Position numbers and translations under genes: made by a program. From Segatella copri (GTDB lineage Bacteria; Bacteroidota; Bacteroidia; Bacteroidales; Bacteroidaceae), in assembly GCF_026015625.1 (NCBI RefSeq), contig NZ_JAPDVG010000001.1, positions 682,001-746,000 of the forward strand: a DNA stretch of 64,000 nucleotides, read 5' to 3'. The notes below the pieces were generated by a model that made no database searches, was not told the DNA's origin, and saw nothing but the letters and a program-made list of their open reading frames with translations. Shown piece after piece: positions 34,127 through 44,833 of the stretch (positions within the stretch are counted from its first letter, which is position 1; every line of letters begins with the position of its first letter).

Positions 34127-36778
34127 ATGAGAAAGTTCAAGAAGAAGCTCTTTGCAGCGATGCTGCTGCTGCTTGCCTCGTCTAATGCGATGGCGACTGA
34201 CAACTTCACGGTTAATCGTACAGATTTCCGAGATGAAAGTATTTACTTCATGATCACCACGCGTTTCTACGATGGAGATCCTAAAAACAATGTGCTCTGC
34301 TGGGACAACCAGGAAGCACAGATGAGTACCAAGGACCCTTGTTGGCGAGGTGACTTCCAGGGTGTCATCGACAAGCTCGACTACATCAAGGCGTTAGGTT
34401 TCACTGCCATCTGGATTACACCTGTCGTACAGAATGCGTCCGGTTATGACTACCACGGCTATCATGCTTCGGATTTCTCCAAGGTAGATTGCCGCTATCA
34501 GAGTGGTGACGGTAAAAAGAGTGGTGACGTGATGTTCCAGGAACTCATCGACAAGGCTCACGCCAAGGGTATCAAGATTATCCTCGATATCGTGCTCAAC
34601 CACTCCGGTAACTTCGGTGAGGAGAAGCTCTGCAAGGAGTTCGACCGTGATACACGTCTTCGTAACCAGGCAGACATCAATGCTTGTATGATTCCTAATC
34701 CCGAAACATTAGGTAGTGACTATCCAAGTCTTTTGCCTGCTGCTCAGTATCAGCGTCGTCTTGCCCTGATGAAGAATACCGATGGTCAGAATCATGATCC
34801 ACACAACTACTGGCACCATTTCGGTAACTTCAACTGGGATGAGCCAAACCGCTGGTGGGCTCAGATTGCAGGTGACTGTGTGGACCTCAATACTGAGAAT
34901 AATACAGTGGCTGAATATCTTATCAACTGCTATGGCAATTTTATCAAGATGGGTGTCGATGGCTTCCGTATTGATACATCCGGTCACATCTCACGTCTTA
35001 CCTTCTGCAAGCAGTTCATTCCTCAGTTTGCTGCCCTCGGTAAGAAGTATGAGAACAAGCGATTGAACAAGGCTCCATTCTTCATGTATGGTGAGGTTTG
35101 TTCCCGTTACAGTGATGTGCAGTACCGTGGTCAGGACAATCTTTCACCTTATTATTATACATGGCAGGCTCCACAGAACTTGATGGATCAGTTTGATGGC
35201 AGCCAGTCATATTGGGACACTCAGGAAATCTATGACCGTGGTACAGGTTATGATGATAAGCTGATGCCTCTCTGCGAGAAAGATAAAGCGAATTCTCCAG
35301 AAAGCAACAATACCTTTATGCTGAATGGCGCATGGCATGAGCCAGATTATTCTCAGTCAAGCGGTTTCAATGTGATCGACTTCCCATTGCACTACAACTT
35401 CGGTAATGCTGCCACCGCATACCGTTTGGCTAAGTCTGTTGATATGAAATATAATGACGCTACCTATAATGTGGTATATGTAGACAGTCACGACTATGGT
35501 CCTGGGTCAGGGTCTCGTTTTGGCGGCTCAGACGCTCAGTGGGCAGAGAATCTCTCTCTGATGTTCACCTTCCGTGGAATCCCATGTCTCTATTATGGTT
35601 CTGAGGTAGGTTTCCGTCGCGATGTTGTGATTGACAGAGGTCCTAATGGTCCTCTTTCTGAAACTGGTCGTGCTTACTTCGGTGGTTATATCACAGGTGA
35701 TGTAGAAGCATCAGACTTCGGTGAATACAAGGCTTCTGGTAATGTGGCTGCTTCATTGAATCATGATGTCGCTCAGCACCTCATCCGTCTGAACAAGATT
35801 CGTCAGGCTGTTCCTGCTCTCCGTAAGGGTCAGTGGACTGACGATGGTTGTACTCCTGCCAAGGGTGGTTTCGCCTTCAAGCGTGCTTATAAGGACAGTT
35901 ATGCACTCGTAGCCCTCAATGGTGGTGCTACTTTCACAGATTGCCCAGCTGGTACTTATACAGACTTGGTAACAGGCAAGACTTACACAGGTTCTACTAT
36001 CACCGTTGATGCTCCTCATAATCAGGGTCAGGTTCGCGTACTCGTGAAAGACTGGACTGGTGGCAAGCTCATTGATGATGGTGCTTTCATCTACGAAACT
36101 GCTGCTCAGCATAAGGGTGATCAGACCTATGATGGCAATGAAGAGGCTGGTACAACTTGGGTTGACGAGGCTCCTCTTCCGCCTGTAAGCGTTTCTCTTT
36201 CTCCAGCTGGCGGAAATTTCCGCACCAATACGGTAACTGTTACCGCTGAGGTCTCAGAAGATGCTACATCAGCATGGTATCAGATAGAGGGACAGGACAA
36301 GGTAGATTTGACCCCTGGTAAGTCTGTTACCTTCACTATCGGTGAAGACATGAACTTCAAGGACACCAAGACAGTGACTTGGAGTGTAACAAACTCTGAA
36401 GGCAAGGAGAAAACTGGTCAGGTAACATATACTAAGGTTGATCCTAACGCATCTATCGTGGTCATGGTGAAGGCTGACAAGGCTCCTTACATCCACGCTT
36501 GGACGCCAGGTGTTGGCGGTAAGAATCTGACAGGTGCATGGCCTGGTAAGGTGATGAAGGGTCCTGAGGAGATTGATGGTGCTAAATACTGGACTTATGA
36601 TTTCGATAACGTTGAGAGCTTCAATGTAATATTGAATAATGGTAGCGGTGATCAGTCTGGTGACATCACTGGTATTACAAGTGATACCTACTTGGAGTAT
36701 GACGGTGGTAAAAGTGCCAAGAAGATTTCTGCTCCTGCAAATTCGACAGCTGCTGCTAAGGTGGCTTTCAGCCCTTAA
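34127..36778 (+). CDS. GH13 alpha-amylase copy 2, truncated by frameshift
   Basis: The open frame gives 883 residues. It has a different signal peptide from the other copies (MRKFKKKLFAAMLLLLASS). It keeps the complete GH13 domain with the same VDGFRIDTSGH, YGEV and SHDYGP motifs, the first beta-sandwich and the first CBM26-like module. It stops at TAA 36776 because the sequence reads CCCTTAACGG where the intact paralogs have CCTAA(C/T)GG: one extra T. The second sandwich, second CBM26-like module and C-terminal tail continue in another frame to 37484. A secreted, catalytically complete but shortened enzyme may still be made. An assembly error is possible. Confidence 0.85.
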   Translation: MRKFKKKLFAAMLLLLASSNAMATDNFTVNRTDFRDESIYFMITTRFYDGDPKNNVLCWDNQEAQMSTKDPCWRGDFQGVIDKLDYIKALGFTAIWITPVVQNASGYDYHGYHASDFSKVDCRYQSGDGKKSGDVMFQELIDKAHAKGIKIILDIVLNHSGNFGEEKLCKEFDRDTRLRNQADINACMIPNPETLGSDYPSLLPAAQYQRRLALMKNTDGQNHDPHNYWHHFGNFNWDEPNRWWAQIAGDCVDLNTENNTVAEYLINCYGNFIKMGVDGFRIDTSGHISRLTFCKQFIPQFAALGKKYENKRLNKAPFFMYGEVCSRYSDVQYRGQDNLSPYYYTWQAPQNLMDQFDGSQSYWDTQEIYDRGTGYDDKLMPLCEKDKANSPESNNTFMLNGAWHEPDYSQSSGFNVIDFPLHYNFGNAATAYRLAKSVDMKYNDATYNVVYVDSHDYGPGSGSRFGGSDAQWAENLSLMFTFRGIPCLYYGSEVGFRRDVVIDRGPNGPLSETGRAYFGGYITGDVEASDFGEYKASGNVAASLNHDVAQHLIRLNKIRQAVPALRKGQWTDDGCTPAKGGFAFKRAYKDSYALVALNGGATFTDCPAGTYTDLVTGKTYTGSTITVDAPHNQGQVRVLVKDWTGGKLIDDGAFIYETAAQHKGDQTYDGNEEAGTTWVDEAPLPPVSVSLSPAGGNFRTNTVTVTAEVSEDATSAWYQIEGQDKVDLTPGKSVTFTIGEDMNFKDTKTVTWSVTNSEGKEKTGQVTYTKVDPNASIVVMVKADKAPYIHAWTPGVGGKNLTGAWPGKVMKGPEEIDGAKYWTYDFDNVESFNVILNNGSGDQSGDITGITSDTYLEYDGGKSAKKISAPANSTAAAKVAFSP

Positions 36779-37484
36779 CGGTGGTGAATTTGAGAAGACA
36801 ATCACTGTAACTGCAACGCTGAGCAGCAATGCTAAGAGCGGTTGGTATAAGATCGGTGATGGTGTGCAGGTAAATCTTACTCCTGGTAAGGCTGCTACAT
36901 TCACACTCGGTGCTGACATGATGGAAGGCGAGAGCAAGACTGTAACTTGGAGTGCAACCAATGCTGATGGTACAACCAAGACAGGTTCTTCAACCTTCAA
37001 CAAGATTAAAGAGGTAGTTATTCCTACTCCAACAGGTATCTTCGCTTACTTCCTCGCTCCTTCAGACTGGAGTCAGGTAGACAGCTGGGCTTGGAATGAT
37101 ACAGACAACTTTACTGGTGGTAACTGGCCAGGTGTAAGCTGTACCAAGACTGGCATGAAGAAGAATGGTTTGGATGTCTGGATGTGGAAGTATGATGGCG
37201 ATTTGACAACTGCTCCTACTATGATCATCTTCAACAACGGCGGTGGTCAGCAGACAAAGGATTTGAAATTCGAAAACGGTGCAGTTTATAACCTTGCCGG
37301 TAAGACCAATGAGTCTGTCTCAACAGGTATCAACCAGGTAGGTAGCAAGAAGGCTCCTGCTAAGTTGAAGATTTACTCTATCAATGGTGTGAAGGTAGCC
37401 GAAGTAAACAAGGTTTCTGATGCAGAATACGTTCTGGCTCCAGGTATGTATATCTGCAATGGCAAAAAGTTTGTTATCAAATAA
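36777..37484 (+). pseudogene. Frameshifted C-terminal part of amylase copy 2
   Basis: From AAC at 36777 this frame reads NGGEFEKTITVTATLSSN and continues through the second sandwich, the CBM26-like module (PTGIFAYFLAPSDWSQVDSW) and the conserved tail. It encodes 235 residues and has no start of its own at the junction. It is nearly identical to the end of copy 4. Confidence 0.8.
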
Positions 37485-37593
37485 ACTTACCGCTACTTTG
37501 GGACTTAAACAAGCACTTCGCCTGCTTTGTAAGCGGGTAGTGTGAGTTTGTCCCCGTGCGGTTAGCAGTTTATGTACATGATATCCTCTGAAT
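37485..37593 (+). repeat. Conserved amylase 3' UTR, copy A
   Basis: This stretch of about 109 nt after amylase 2 is almost identical to 41130-41238 after amylase 3. It contains short complementary blocks (ACCGCTAC with GTAGCGG-like GTAAGCGGGTAG) but no open frame of interest. It marks the duplicated unit. Confidence 0.75.
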
Positions 37594-37642
37594 GGGGCTG
37601 ATTTTTGCAAATATCCGTTTTGCGAAATTCAGCCTCTTTTTT
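37594..37642 (+). terminator. Terminator of amylase 2
   Basis: GGGGCTGATTTTTGCAA pairs with TTGCGAAATTCAGCCTC and is followed by TTTTTT. It is closely related to the hairpins at 30344 and 41239. Confidence 0.8.
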
Positions 37643-37651
37643 CTTTGTTAT

Positions 37652-37669
37652 TGCGAAAACGATTGCACA
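37652..37669. promoter_or_regulatory. LacI-type operator-like palindrome, amylase 3
   Basis: TGCGAAAACGATTGCACA matches the copy-4 site except at one base. It lies 52 bp before the -7 box. Confidence 0.6.
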
Positions 37670-37721
37670 GAAAAAACAATAGAAAAGTGAATTGTTTTAT
37701 AGTATTTATAAAAAGAATTCG

Positions 37722-37729
37722 TAATTTTG
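37722..37729 (+). promoter_or_regulatory. Promoter -7 box, amylase 3
   Basis: TAATTTTG, followed by the same leader to the ATG as in copies 1 and 4. The -33 region is T-rich (TTTT). Confidence 0.6.
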
Positions 37730-37775
37730 CGGTGTAATTATTCAACTATTCAATTTTAAACTTAACAATTTCATT

Positions 37776-40700
37776 ATGAAAAAACTTGCCGCAAAATTAT
37801 GGGCGGTTCTTATGCTCATGTTGGTCTCTATGCAGACGATGGCGACGGATGTCTTCACATCTAATCGTACTGACTTTCGAGACGAAAGTATCTATTTCAT
37901 GATGACCACTCGTTTTTACGATGGTGATCCCTCTAATAACGTGCTCTGCTGGGACAACCAGGAAGCACAGAAGAGTACCAAGGACCCTTGTTGACGAGGT
38001 GACTTCCAGGGTGTCATTGACAAGCTTGACTATATCAAGGCGCTTGGTTTCACTGCCATCTGGATTACTCCTGTCGTACAGAATGCATCCGGTTATGACT
38101 ACCACGGCTATCATGCTTCGGATTTCTCCAAGGTAGACTGCCGCTATCAGAGTGGTGACGGCAAAAAGAGTGGTGACGTGATGTTCCAGGAGCTCATCGA
38201 CAAGGCTCACGCCAAGGGTATCAAGATTATCCTCGATATCGTGCTCAACCACACCGGTAACTTCGGTGAGGAGCATTTTTGCAAGGAGTTCGACCGTGAT
38301 ACTCGTCTTCGTAACCAGGCAGACATCAATGCTTGTATGATTCCTAATTTGGAAACATTGGGTAGTGACTATCCAGGTCTTCTGCCTGGTTATCAGTATC
38401 AGCGTCGTCTTGCCATGATGAAGAATACCGATGGTCAGAATCATGATACTCACAACTACTGGCACCATTTCGGTAACTTCAACTGGGACTTGCCTAATCG
38501 TTGGTGGGCTCAGATTGCAGGTGACTGTGTGGACCTCAATACTGAGAATAATACAGTGGCTGATTATCTTGTCAAGTGCTATGGCAACTTTATCAAGATG
38601 GGTGTCGATGGTTTCCGTATTGATACATCTGGTCACATCTCACGTCTTACCTTCTGCAAGCAGTTCATTCCTCAGTTTGCTGCCCTCGGTAAGCAGTACG
38701 AGGACAAGCGATTGAACAAGGCTCCATTCTTCATGTATGGTGAGGTTTGTGCCCGTTTCGGTAGTGTGCAGTACCGTGGTCAGGACAACCTTTCACCTTA
38801 TTATTATACATGGAAGGCTCCAAAGGATCTGATGGATGGCTTTGATGGCAGCCAGTCATACTGGGACACTCAGGAAATCTATGACAGTGGTACAGGTTAT
38901 GATGCTAAGCTGATGCCTCTCTGCGAGAAGGATAACGCGGATTCTCCAGAAAGCAACAATACCTTTATGCTGAATGGTGCATGGCATGAACCAGACTATT
39001 CTCAGTCAAGCGGTTTCAATGTAATCGACTTCCCATTGCACTACAACTTCTCTAGTGCAGGAAGTGCATACGGCTTGGCTAAGTCTGGTGATATGAAATA
39101 CAATGATGCTACTTTCAATGTGGTATATGTAGATAGTCATGACTACGGTCCTCAGCCAAGTGATGGTATCCGTTTCTCTGGTAGTGATGCTCAGTGGGCT
39201 GAGAATCTCTCTCTGATGTTTACCTTCCGTGGAATCCCATGTCTCTATTATGGTTCTGAGGTAGGTTTCCGTCGTGGTTCTGTGATTGACAAAGGTCCTA
39301 ATGGTCCTCTTTCTAACACTGGTCGTGCTTACTTCGGTGGTTATATCACAGGTGATGTAGAAGCATCAGACTTCGGTGAATACAAGGCTTCTGGTAACGT
39401 GGAAGCTACATTGAATCATGATTTGGCTCAGCACCTCATCCGTCTGAACAAGATTCGTCAGGCTGTTCCTGCTCTCCGTAAGGGTCAGTGGACAGACGAG
39501 GGTTGTGCTGCTAACGGCGGTATCGCTTTCAAGCGTGCTTACAAGGACAGCTATGCACTCGTAGCCCTCAATGGTGGTGCTACCTTTACAGATTGCCCAG
39601 CTGGTACTTATACAGACTTGGTAACAGGCAAGACTTACACAGGTCCTACTATCACCGTTGATGCTCCTAGTAATCAGGGTCAGGTTCGCGTACTCGTGAA
39701 AGACTGGAAGGGTGGCAAGCTCATTGATGATGGTGCTTTTATCTATGCTTCTACTGCTCAGCATAAGAGTGGTCAGGACTATGATGGTAATGAAGAGGCT
39801 GGTACAACTTGGGTTGACGAGACTCCTCTTCAGCCAGTAAGCGTTTCTCTTTCTCCAGCTGGTGGAAGTTTCCGCACCAATACGGTAACAGTTACTGCTG
39901 AACTCTCAGAAGATGCTTTGTCTGGTTGGTACCAGATTGAGGGACAGGACAAGGTAGCTTTGACCCCTGGTAAGCCTGCTACCTTCACTATCGGTGACGA
40001 CATGAACTTCAATCAGACCAAGACTGTGACTTGGAGCGCTACAAGCTCTGAAGGCGAGAAGACTGGTAAGGTTACTTATACCAAGGTAGATCCTAACGCA
40101 GCTATCACCGTATATGTAAAGGCAGACAAGGCTCCTTACATCCACGCTTGGATAACTGGCGGCAAAAATCTGACAGGTGAATGGCCTGGTAAGGTAATGG
40201 ATGGTCCTGTGGAGATTGATGGTGCTAAATACTGGACTTATGATTTCGATAACGTTGAGAGCTTCAATGTAATATTGAATAATGGTAGCGGTGCTCAGTC
40301 TGGTGAAATCTCTGGTATTACAGGTGATACCTACTTGGAGTATGATGGTAGTAGAAGTGCCAAGAAGATTGACGCTCCTGTCAATACAGTTGCTACTGCC
40401 AAGGTTACTTTGAGTCCTAACGGTGGTGACTTCCAGAAGACTATCTCCGTAACTGCCACATTGAGCAACAATGCCAAGAGCGGTTGGTATAAGATTGGCG
40501 ATGGCGAGCAGGTAGCTCTTACTCCTGGTAAGGCTACTACCTTCACTCTCGGTGACGATATGCTGGAAGGCGAGAGCAAGACTGTAACTTGGAGTGCAAC
40601 TAATGCTGACAATGAAACCAAGACAGGTTCTGCTACCTTCAACAAGCAGAAAGAGGTTGTAATTCCTACTCCAACAGGTATCTTCGCTTACTTCCTCGCT

Positions 40701-41129
40701 CCTTCAGACTGGACTGATGTTCACGCTTATGTTTGGACTGATGGTGACAAATATGCTGGTGAATGGCCTGGTGTAGCTTGTACCAAGACTGGTGAGAAGA
40801 AGAATGGTTTGGATATCTGGATGTGGAAGTATGATGGTGATAAGACTGAACTTCCTGCTAAGATTATCTTCAACAATAATGGTAATGGTAACAACCAGAC
40901 TGGTAATTTCGATTTCGTAAACGGTGCAGTCTATGACCGCAACGGTAAGACCAATGAGTCTGTCTCAACAGGTATCAACCAGGTAGGTAGCAAGAAGGCT
41001 CCTGCTAAGTTGAAGATTTACTCTATCAATGGTGTGAAGGTAGCCGAAGTAAACAAGGTTTCTGATGCAGAATACGTTCTGGCTCCAGGTATGTATATCT
41101 GCAATGGCAAGAAGTTTGTTATCAAATAA
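37776..41129 (+). pseudogene. GH13 alpha-amylase copy 3 with in-frame TGA at codon 73
   Basis: The gene is collinear with copies 1 and 4 over 1,117 codons, including signal peptide, all GH13 motifs, both sandwiches, both CBM26-like modules and tail. Codon 73 (37992-37994) is TGA where the paralogs have TGG for a conserved Trp in PCWRGDF. Everything downstream stays in frame to 41129, with no other stop. Translation from 37776 gives only 72 residues. A restart at an internal ATG near 38178 would produce a leaderless enzyme lacking the first barrel strands. It is most simply a recent pseudogene or a sequencing error. Confidence 0.8.
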
Positions 41130-41238
41130 ACTTACCGCTACTTTGGGACTTAAACAAGCACTTCGCCTGCTCTGTAAGCGGGTAGTGTGAGTTTGTCCCC
41201 GTGCGGTTAGCAGTTTATGTACATAATATCCTCTGAAT
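41130..41238 (+). repeat. Conserved amylase 3' UTR, copy B
   Basis: This is a near-identical copy of 37485-37593, in the same position after amylase 3. Copy 4 does not carry it, because its downstream flank is unique. Confidence 0.75.
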
Positions 41239-41286
41239 GAGGCTGAATTTTGCAAATATCCGTATTGCGAAATTCAGCCTCTTTTT
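41239..41286 (+). terminator. Terminator of amylase 3
   Basis: GAGGCTGAATTTTGCAA (41239-41255) pairs with TTGCGAAATTCAGCCTC (41265-41281), with only one G-T pair, and is followed by TTTTT. Confidence 0.85.
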
Positions 41287-41295
41287 CTTTGTTGC

Positions 41296-41313
41296 TGCGA
41301 AATCGATTGCACA
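41296..41313. promoter_or_regulatory. LacI-type operator-like palindrome, amylase 4
   Basis: TGCGAAATCGATTGCACA, 52 bp before the -7 box, shares GAAATCGATTGCACA with the copy-1 site. Confidence 0.6.
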
Positions 41314-41365
41314 GAAGAAACAATAGAAAAGTGAATTATCTTATAGTATTTATAAAAAGAATTCG

Positions 41366-41373
41366 TAATTTTG
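41366..41373 (+). promoter_or_regulatory. Promoter -7 box, amylase 4
   Basis: TAATTTTG with the same flanks as copy 3, followed by the leader shared with copies 1 and 3. Confidence 0.6.
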
Positions 41374-41419
41374 CGGTGTAATTATTCAACTATTCAATTT
41401 TAAACTTAACAATTTCATT

Positions 41420-44400
41420 ATGAAAAAACTTGCCGCAAAATTATGGGCGGTTCTTATGCTCATGTTGGTCTCTATGCAGACGATGGCTACGGACACGTTT
41501 ACCAGCGATCGTACTGACTTCCGAGACGAAAGTATCTATTTCATGATCACCACCCGTTTCTACGATGGAGATCCTAAAAACAATGTGCTCTGCTGGGACA
41601 ACCAGGCAGCGCAGATTGAAACAAAAGACCCTTGCTGGCGAGGCGACTTCCAGGGTGTCATTGATAAGCTCGACTATATCAAGGCTCTTGGTTTCACAGC
41701 CATCTGGATTACTCCTGTCGTACAGAACGCATCCGGTTATGACTACCACGGCTATCATGCCATGGATTTCCAGCATGTTGACTGCCGCTATCAGAGCAGT
41801 GATGGTAAGAGTGGTGACGTGATGTTCCAGGAACTCATCGACAAGGCTCACAAAAAGGGTATCAAGATTATCCTCGATATCGTGCTCAACCACACTGGTA
41901 ACTTCGGTGAGGAGAAGCTCTGCAAGCTGTTCGATCGTAACACACAACTTCGCAACCAAGCTTACATCGATGCTTGTATGACCCCTACAGAAACTTTGGG
42001 TAGTGACTACCTGACCATCCTTCCAAAGGATCAATACCAGCGTCGTCTTACCATGATGAAGAATATGAATGGTCAGAACCAGGATATTCACAACTACTGG
42101 CATCATTATGGTCAGTTCGGTTGGGATGATCCATCCCGTTGGTGGGGGCAGATTGCTGGTGACTGTGTTGACCTCAATACAGAGAACGACGCGGTGGCAG
42201 ATTATCTCGTGAAGTGCTATGGTCAGTTCATCAAGATGGGTGTGGATGGTTTCCGTATCGATACATCTGGTCACATCTCACGACTCACTTTCAACCATCA
42301 GTTCATTCCTCAGTTTGCTGCCCTCGGTAAGCAGTACGAGAATAAGCGATTGAACAAGGCTCCTTTCTTTATGTATGGTGAGGTTTGTACCCGTGGTCAC
42401 GAAGCAACCTATAGAGGCCAGGCCAATCTTTCTTGCTACTTCTATACATGGAAGTCTGATGAGTCTTTGATGAACCAGTGGGATGGAAGCCAAAGCTTCT
42501 GGGACAGTCAGGTATTGCCAGAGGGTTCTGGTCCTATCGGTCCTCAGGCACTCTGCGGTAAGGAAACATTTGGTGACAAGAAGAGCGAAAATGCTAAGAT
42601 GATCAATGGTGCATGGCATGAGCCAGACTATTCTGAGGCAAGTGGTTTCAATGTCATCGACTTCCCAATGCACTATAGCTACAATACAGCTAAAGATGCA
42701 TTCCGTCTTTCAGCGGAAGACGAACTCTATAATGATGCTACATATAATGTAGTATATATTGACAGCCATGACTACAGTCCAGGCCCTAACGATCTCAACC
42801 GTTTCGGTGGTACAGATGCTCAGTGGGCTGAGAACCTCTCTCTCTTGTTTACCTTCCGTGGTATTCCATGTATCTACTATGGTTCAGAGGTTGGTTTCCG
42901 TCGTGGTGTAAGAATCGACCCAGGTCCTAACGGTCCTCTTTCTGATACTGGTCGTGCTTACTTCGGTGGTTATATCACAGGTGATGTCACAGCAACAGAC
43001 TTCGGTGAGTATAAGGCTACAGGTAACGTAGCTGCTTCTTTGAATCACGATGTTGCTCAGCACCTCATCCGTTTGAACAAGATCCGTCAGGCTGTTCCTG
43101 CTCTCCGTAAGGGTCAGTGGACAACAGATGGTTGTAAGGCAACAGGTAAGAATGGTATCGCTTTCAAGCGTGCTTACAAGGATAGCTACGTTCTCGTAGC
43201 CCTCAATGGTGGTGCTTCATTCACAGATTGCCCTGCTGGTACTTATACCGACGTGGTAACTGGTAAGACTTATGAAGGTCCTTCTATCGATGTTGAAGCT
43301 CCTGCTACTCAGGGTCAGCTCCGTGTTCTCGTAAAGGACTGGAAGGGTGGTAAGATCGGTGAGGATGGTGCTTTCATCTACGATACTACAGCTAAGTCTC
43401 TGGACGGTCAAGACTATGATGGTAATGAGGAGGCTGGTACAATTTGGAACGAGCAGGGTCCTATTCAGCCAGCAAGCGTTTCATTCTCACAGGCTGGTGG
43501 ATCATTCCGTACTGAGACTATTAACCTGACAGTTACTCTCTCTGAAGACGCTAAGTCTGGTTGGTATCAGATACAAGGTCAGGATAAGGTGAACTTGACT
43601 CCTGGTGTGAGTGAGAACCTTACCATTGGCGAAGGTATGAACTTTGGCGACACCAAGACTATTGAGTGGAGCGCAGAGGCCCAGGACGGTAAAGTAAAGA
43701 GCGGTAGCTTGACCTTCAAGAAGGTGGACCCTAATGCTTCTATCACGGTTTACGTACAGGCAGAAAATGCTCCTTTTATCTATGCTTGGTCAAAAGGTTC
43801 TTCTGTTAAGGAGTTGACAGGTGCATGGCCTGGTACAAAGATGACAGAGTCTGAAGAAATCAATGGCGAAAAGTACTGGACTTGCGCTTTTGATGGTGTT
43901 GAGACCTTCAATGTCATCTTGAATAATAATAGCGGTGCACAGTCTGGTGACATCACTGGTATCACAGGTGATATCTACCTGAAGTATGACGGCGGTGCAA
44001 ATGCTCAGAAGATTGACGCTCCTGTCAATACTGCAGCCAAGGTTACTTTGAGTCCTAATGGTGGTGACTTCGAGAAGACTGTTTCCGTAACAGCAACATT
44101 GAGCAGCAATGCCAAGAGTGGTTGGTACAAGATCGGTAATGGTGAGCAGATCGCTCTTACCCCTGGTAAGGCTGCTACATTCACACTCGGTGCTGACATG
44201 ATGGAAGGCGAGAGCAAGATTGTAACTTGGAGCGCAACTAATGCAGAAGGTGTAGAAAAGACAGGTACTGCTACCTTCAACAAGATTAAAGAGGTAGTTA
44301 TTCCTACTCCAACAGGTATCTTCGCTTACTTCCTCGCTCCTTCAGATTGGAGTCAGGTAGATTGCTGGGCTTGGAATAATACAGACAACTTTACCGGTGG

Positions 44401-44764
44401 TAACTGGCCAGGTGTAAGCTGTACCAAGACTAACATGAAGAAGAATGGTCTTGATGTTTGGATGTGGAAGTATGATGGCGATTTGACAACTGCTCCTACC
44501 ATGATCATCTTCAGCAACGGCAGTGGTCAGCAGACAAAGGATTTGAAATTCGAAAACGGTGCAGTTTATAACTTTGCCGGTAAGACCAATGAGTCTGTCT
44601 CAACAGGTATCAACCAAGTAGGTAGCAAGAAGGCTCCAGCTAAGTTGAAGATTTACTCTATCAATGGTGTGAAGGTAGCCGAAGTAAACAAGGTTTCTGA
44701 TGCAGAATACGTTCTGGCTCCAGGTATGTATATCTGCAATGGCAAGAAGTTTGTTATCAAGTAG
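41420..44764 (+). CDS. Secreted GH13 alpha-amylase with starch-binding modules, copy 4
   Basis: This intact 1,114-residue protein has the same architecture as copy 1. The first 22 residues are nearly the same as in copies 1 and 3. The catalytic barrel keeps VDGFRIDTSGH, YGEV and SHDYSP but is the most diverged in the loops after YGEV (RGHEATYRGQANLSCYFYTW) and before SHD. Those loops could change substrate preference. The last 230 residues are almost identical to copy 2, which points to gene conversion or recent duplication of the 3' part. Secretion through the outer membrane by a T9SS-like tail is possible but unproven. Confidence 0.92.
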   Translation: MKKLAAKLWAVLMLMLVSMQTMATDTFTSDRTDFRDESIYFMITTRFYDGDPKNNVLCWDNQAAQIETKDPCWRGDFQGVIDKLDYIKALGFTAIWITPVVQNASGYDYHGYHAMDFQHVDCRYQSSDGKSGDVMFQELIDKAHKKGIKIILDIVLNHTGNFGEEKLCKLFDRNTQLRNQAYIDACMTPTETLGSDYLTILPKDQYQRRLTMMKNMNGQNQDIHNYWHHYGQFGWDDPSRWWGQIAGDCVDLNTENDAVADYLVKCYGQFIKMGVDGFRIDTSGHISRLTFNHQFIPQFAALGKQYENKRLNKAPFFMYGEVCTRGHEATYRGQANLSCYFYTWKSDESLMNQWDGSQSFWDSQVLPEGSGPIGPQALCGKETFGDKKSENAKMINGAWHEPDYSEASGFNVIDFPMHYSYNTAKDAFRLSAEDELYNDATYNVVYIDSHDYSPGPNDLNRFGGTDAQWAENLSLLFTFRGIPCIYYGSEVGFRRGVRIDPGPNGPLSDTGRAYFGGYITGDVTATDFGEYKATGNVAASLNHDVAQHLIRLNKIRQAVPALRKGQWTTDGCKATGKNGIAFKRAYKDSYVLVALNGGASFTDCPAGTYTDVVTGKTYEGPSIDVEAPATQGQLRVLVKDWKGGKIGEDGAFIYDTTAKSLDGQDYDGNEEAGTIWNEQGPIQPASVSFSQAGGSFRTETINLTVTLSEDAKSGWYQIQGQDKVNLTPGVSENLTIGEGMNFGDTKTIEWSAEAQDGKVKSGSLTFKKVDPNASITVYVQAENAPFIYAWSKGSSVKELTGAWPGTKMTESEEINGEKYWTCAFDGVETFNVILNNNSGAQSGDITGITGDIYLKYDGGANAQKIDAPVNTAAKVTLSPNGGDFEKTVSVTATLSSNAKSGWYKIGNGEQIALTPGKAATFTLGADMMEGESKIVTWSATNAEGVEKTGTATFNKIKEVVIPTPTGIFAYFLAPSDWSQVDCWAWNNTDNFTGGNWPGVSCTKTNMKKNGLDVWMWKYDGDLTTAPTMIIFSNGSGQQTKDLKFENGAVYNFAGKTNESVSTGINQVGSKKAPAKLKIYSINGVKVAEVNKVSDAEYVLAPGMYICNGKKFVIK

Positions 44765-44833
44765 TCAATGGTTAGCCGCCATTACTTTTAGAAACATTTA
44801 GTTTATCATATTTCATTTATTTTAGGTTTAAGT

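Noticed and set aside
37485..37610. Possible structured RNA in the amylase 3' UTR
   Set aside because: The sequence is conserved between the two copies, but recent duplication explains that. I see no covariation or known RNA class, so it is listed only as a repeat.
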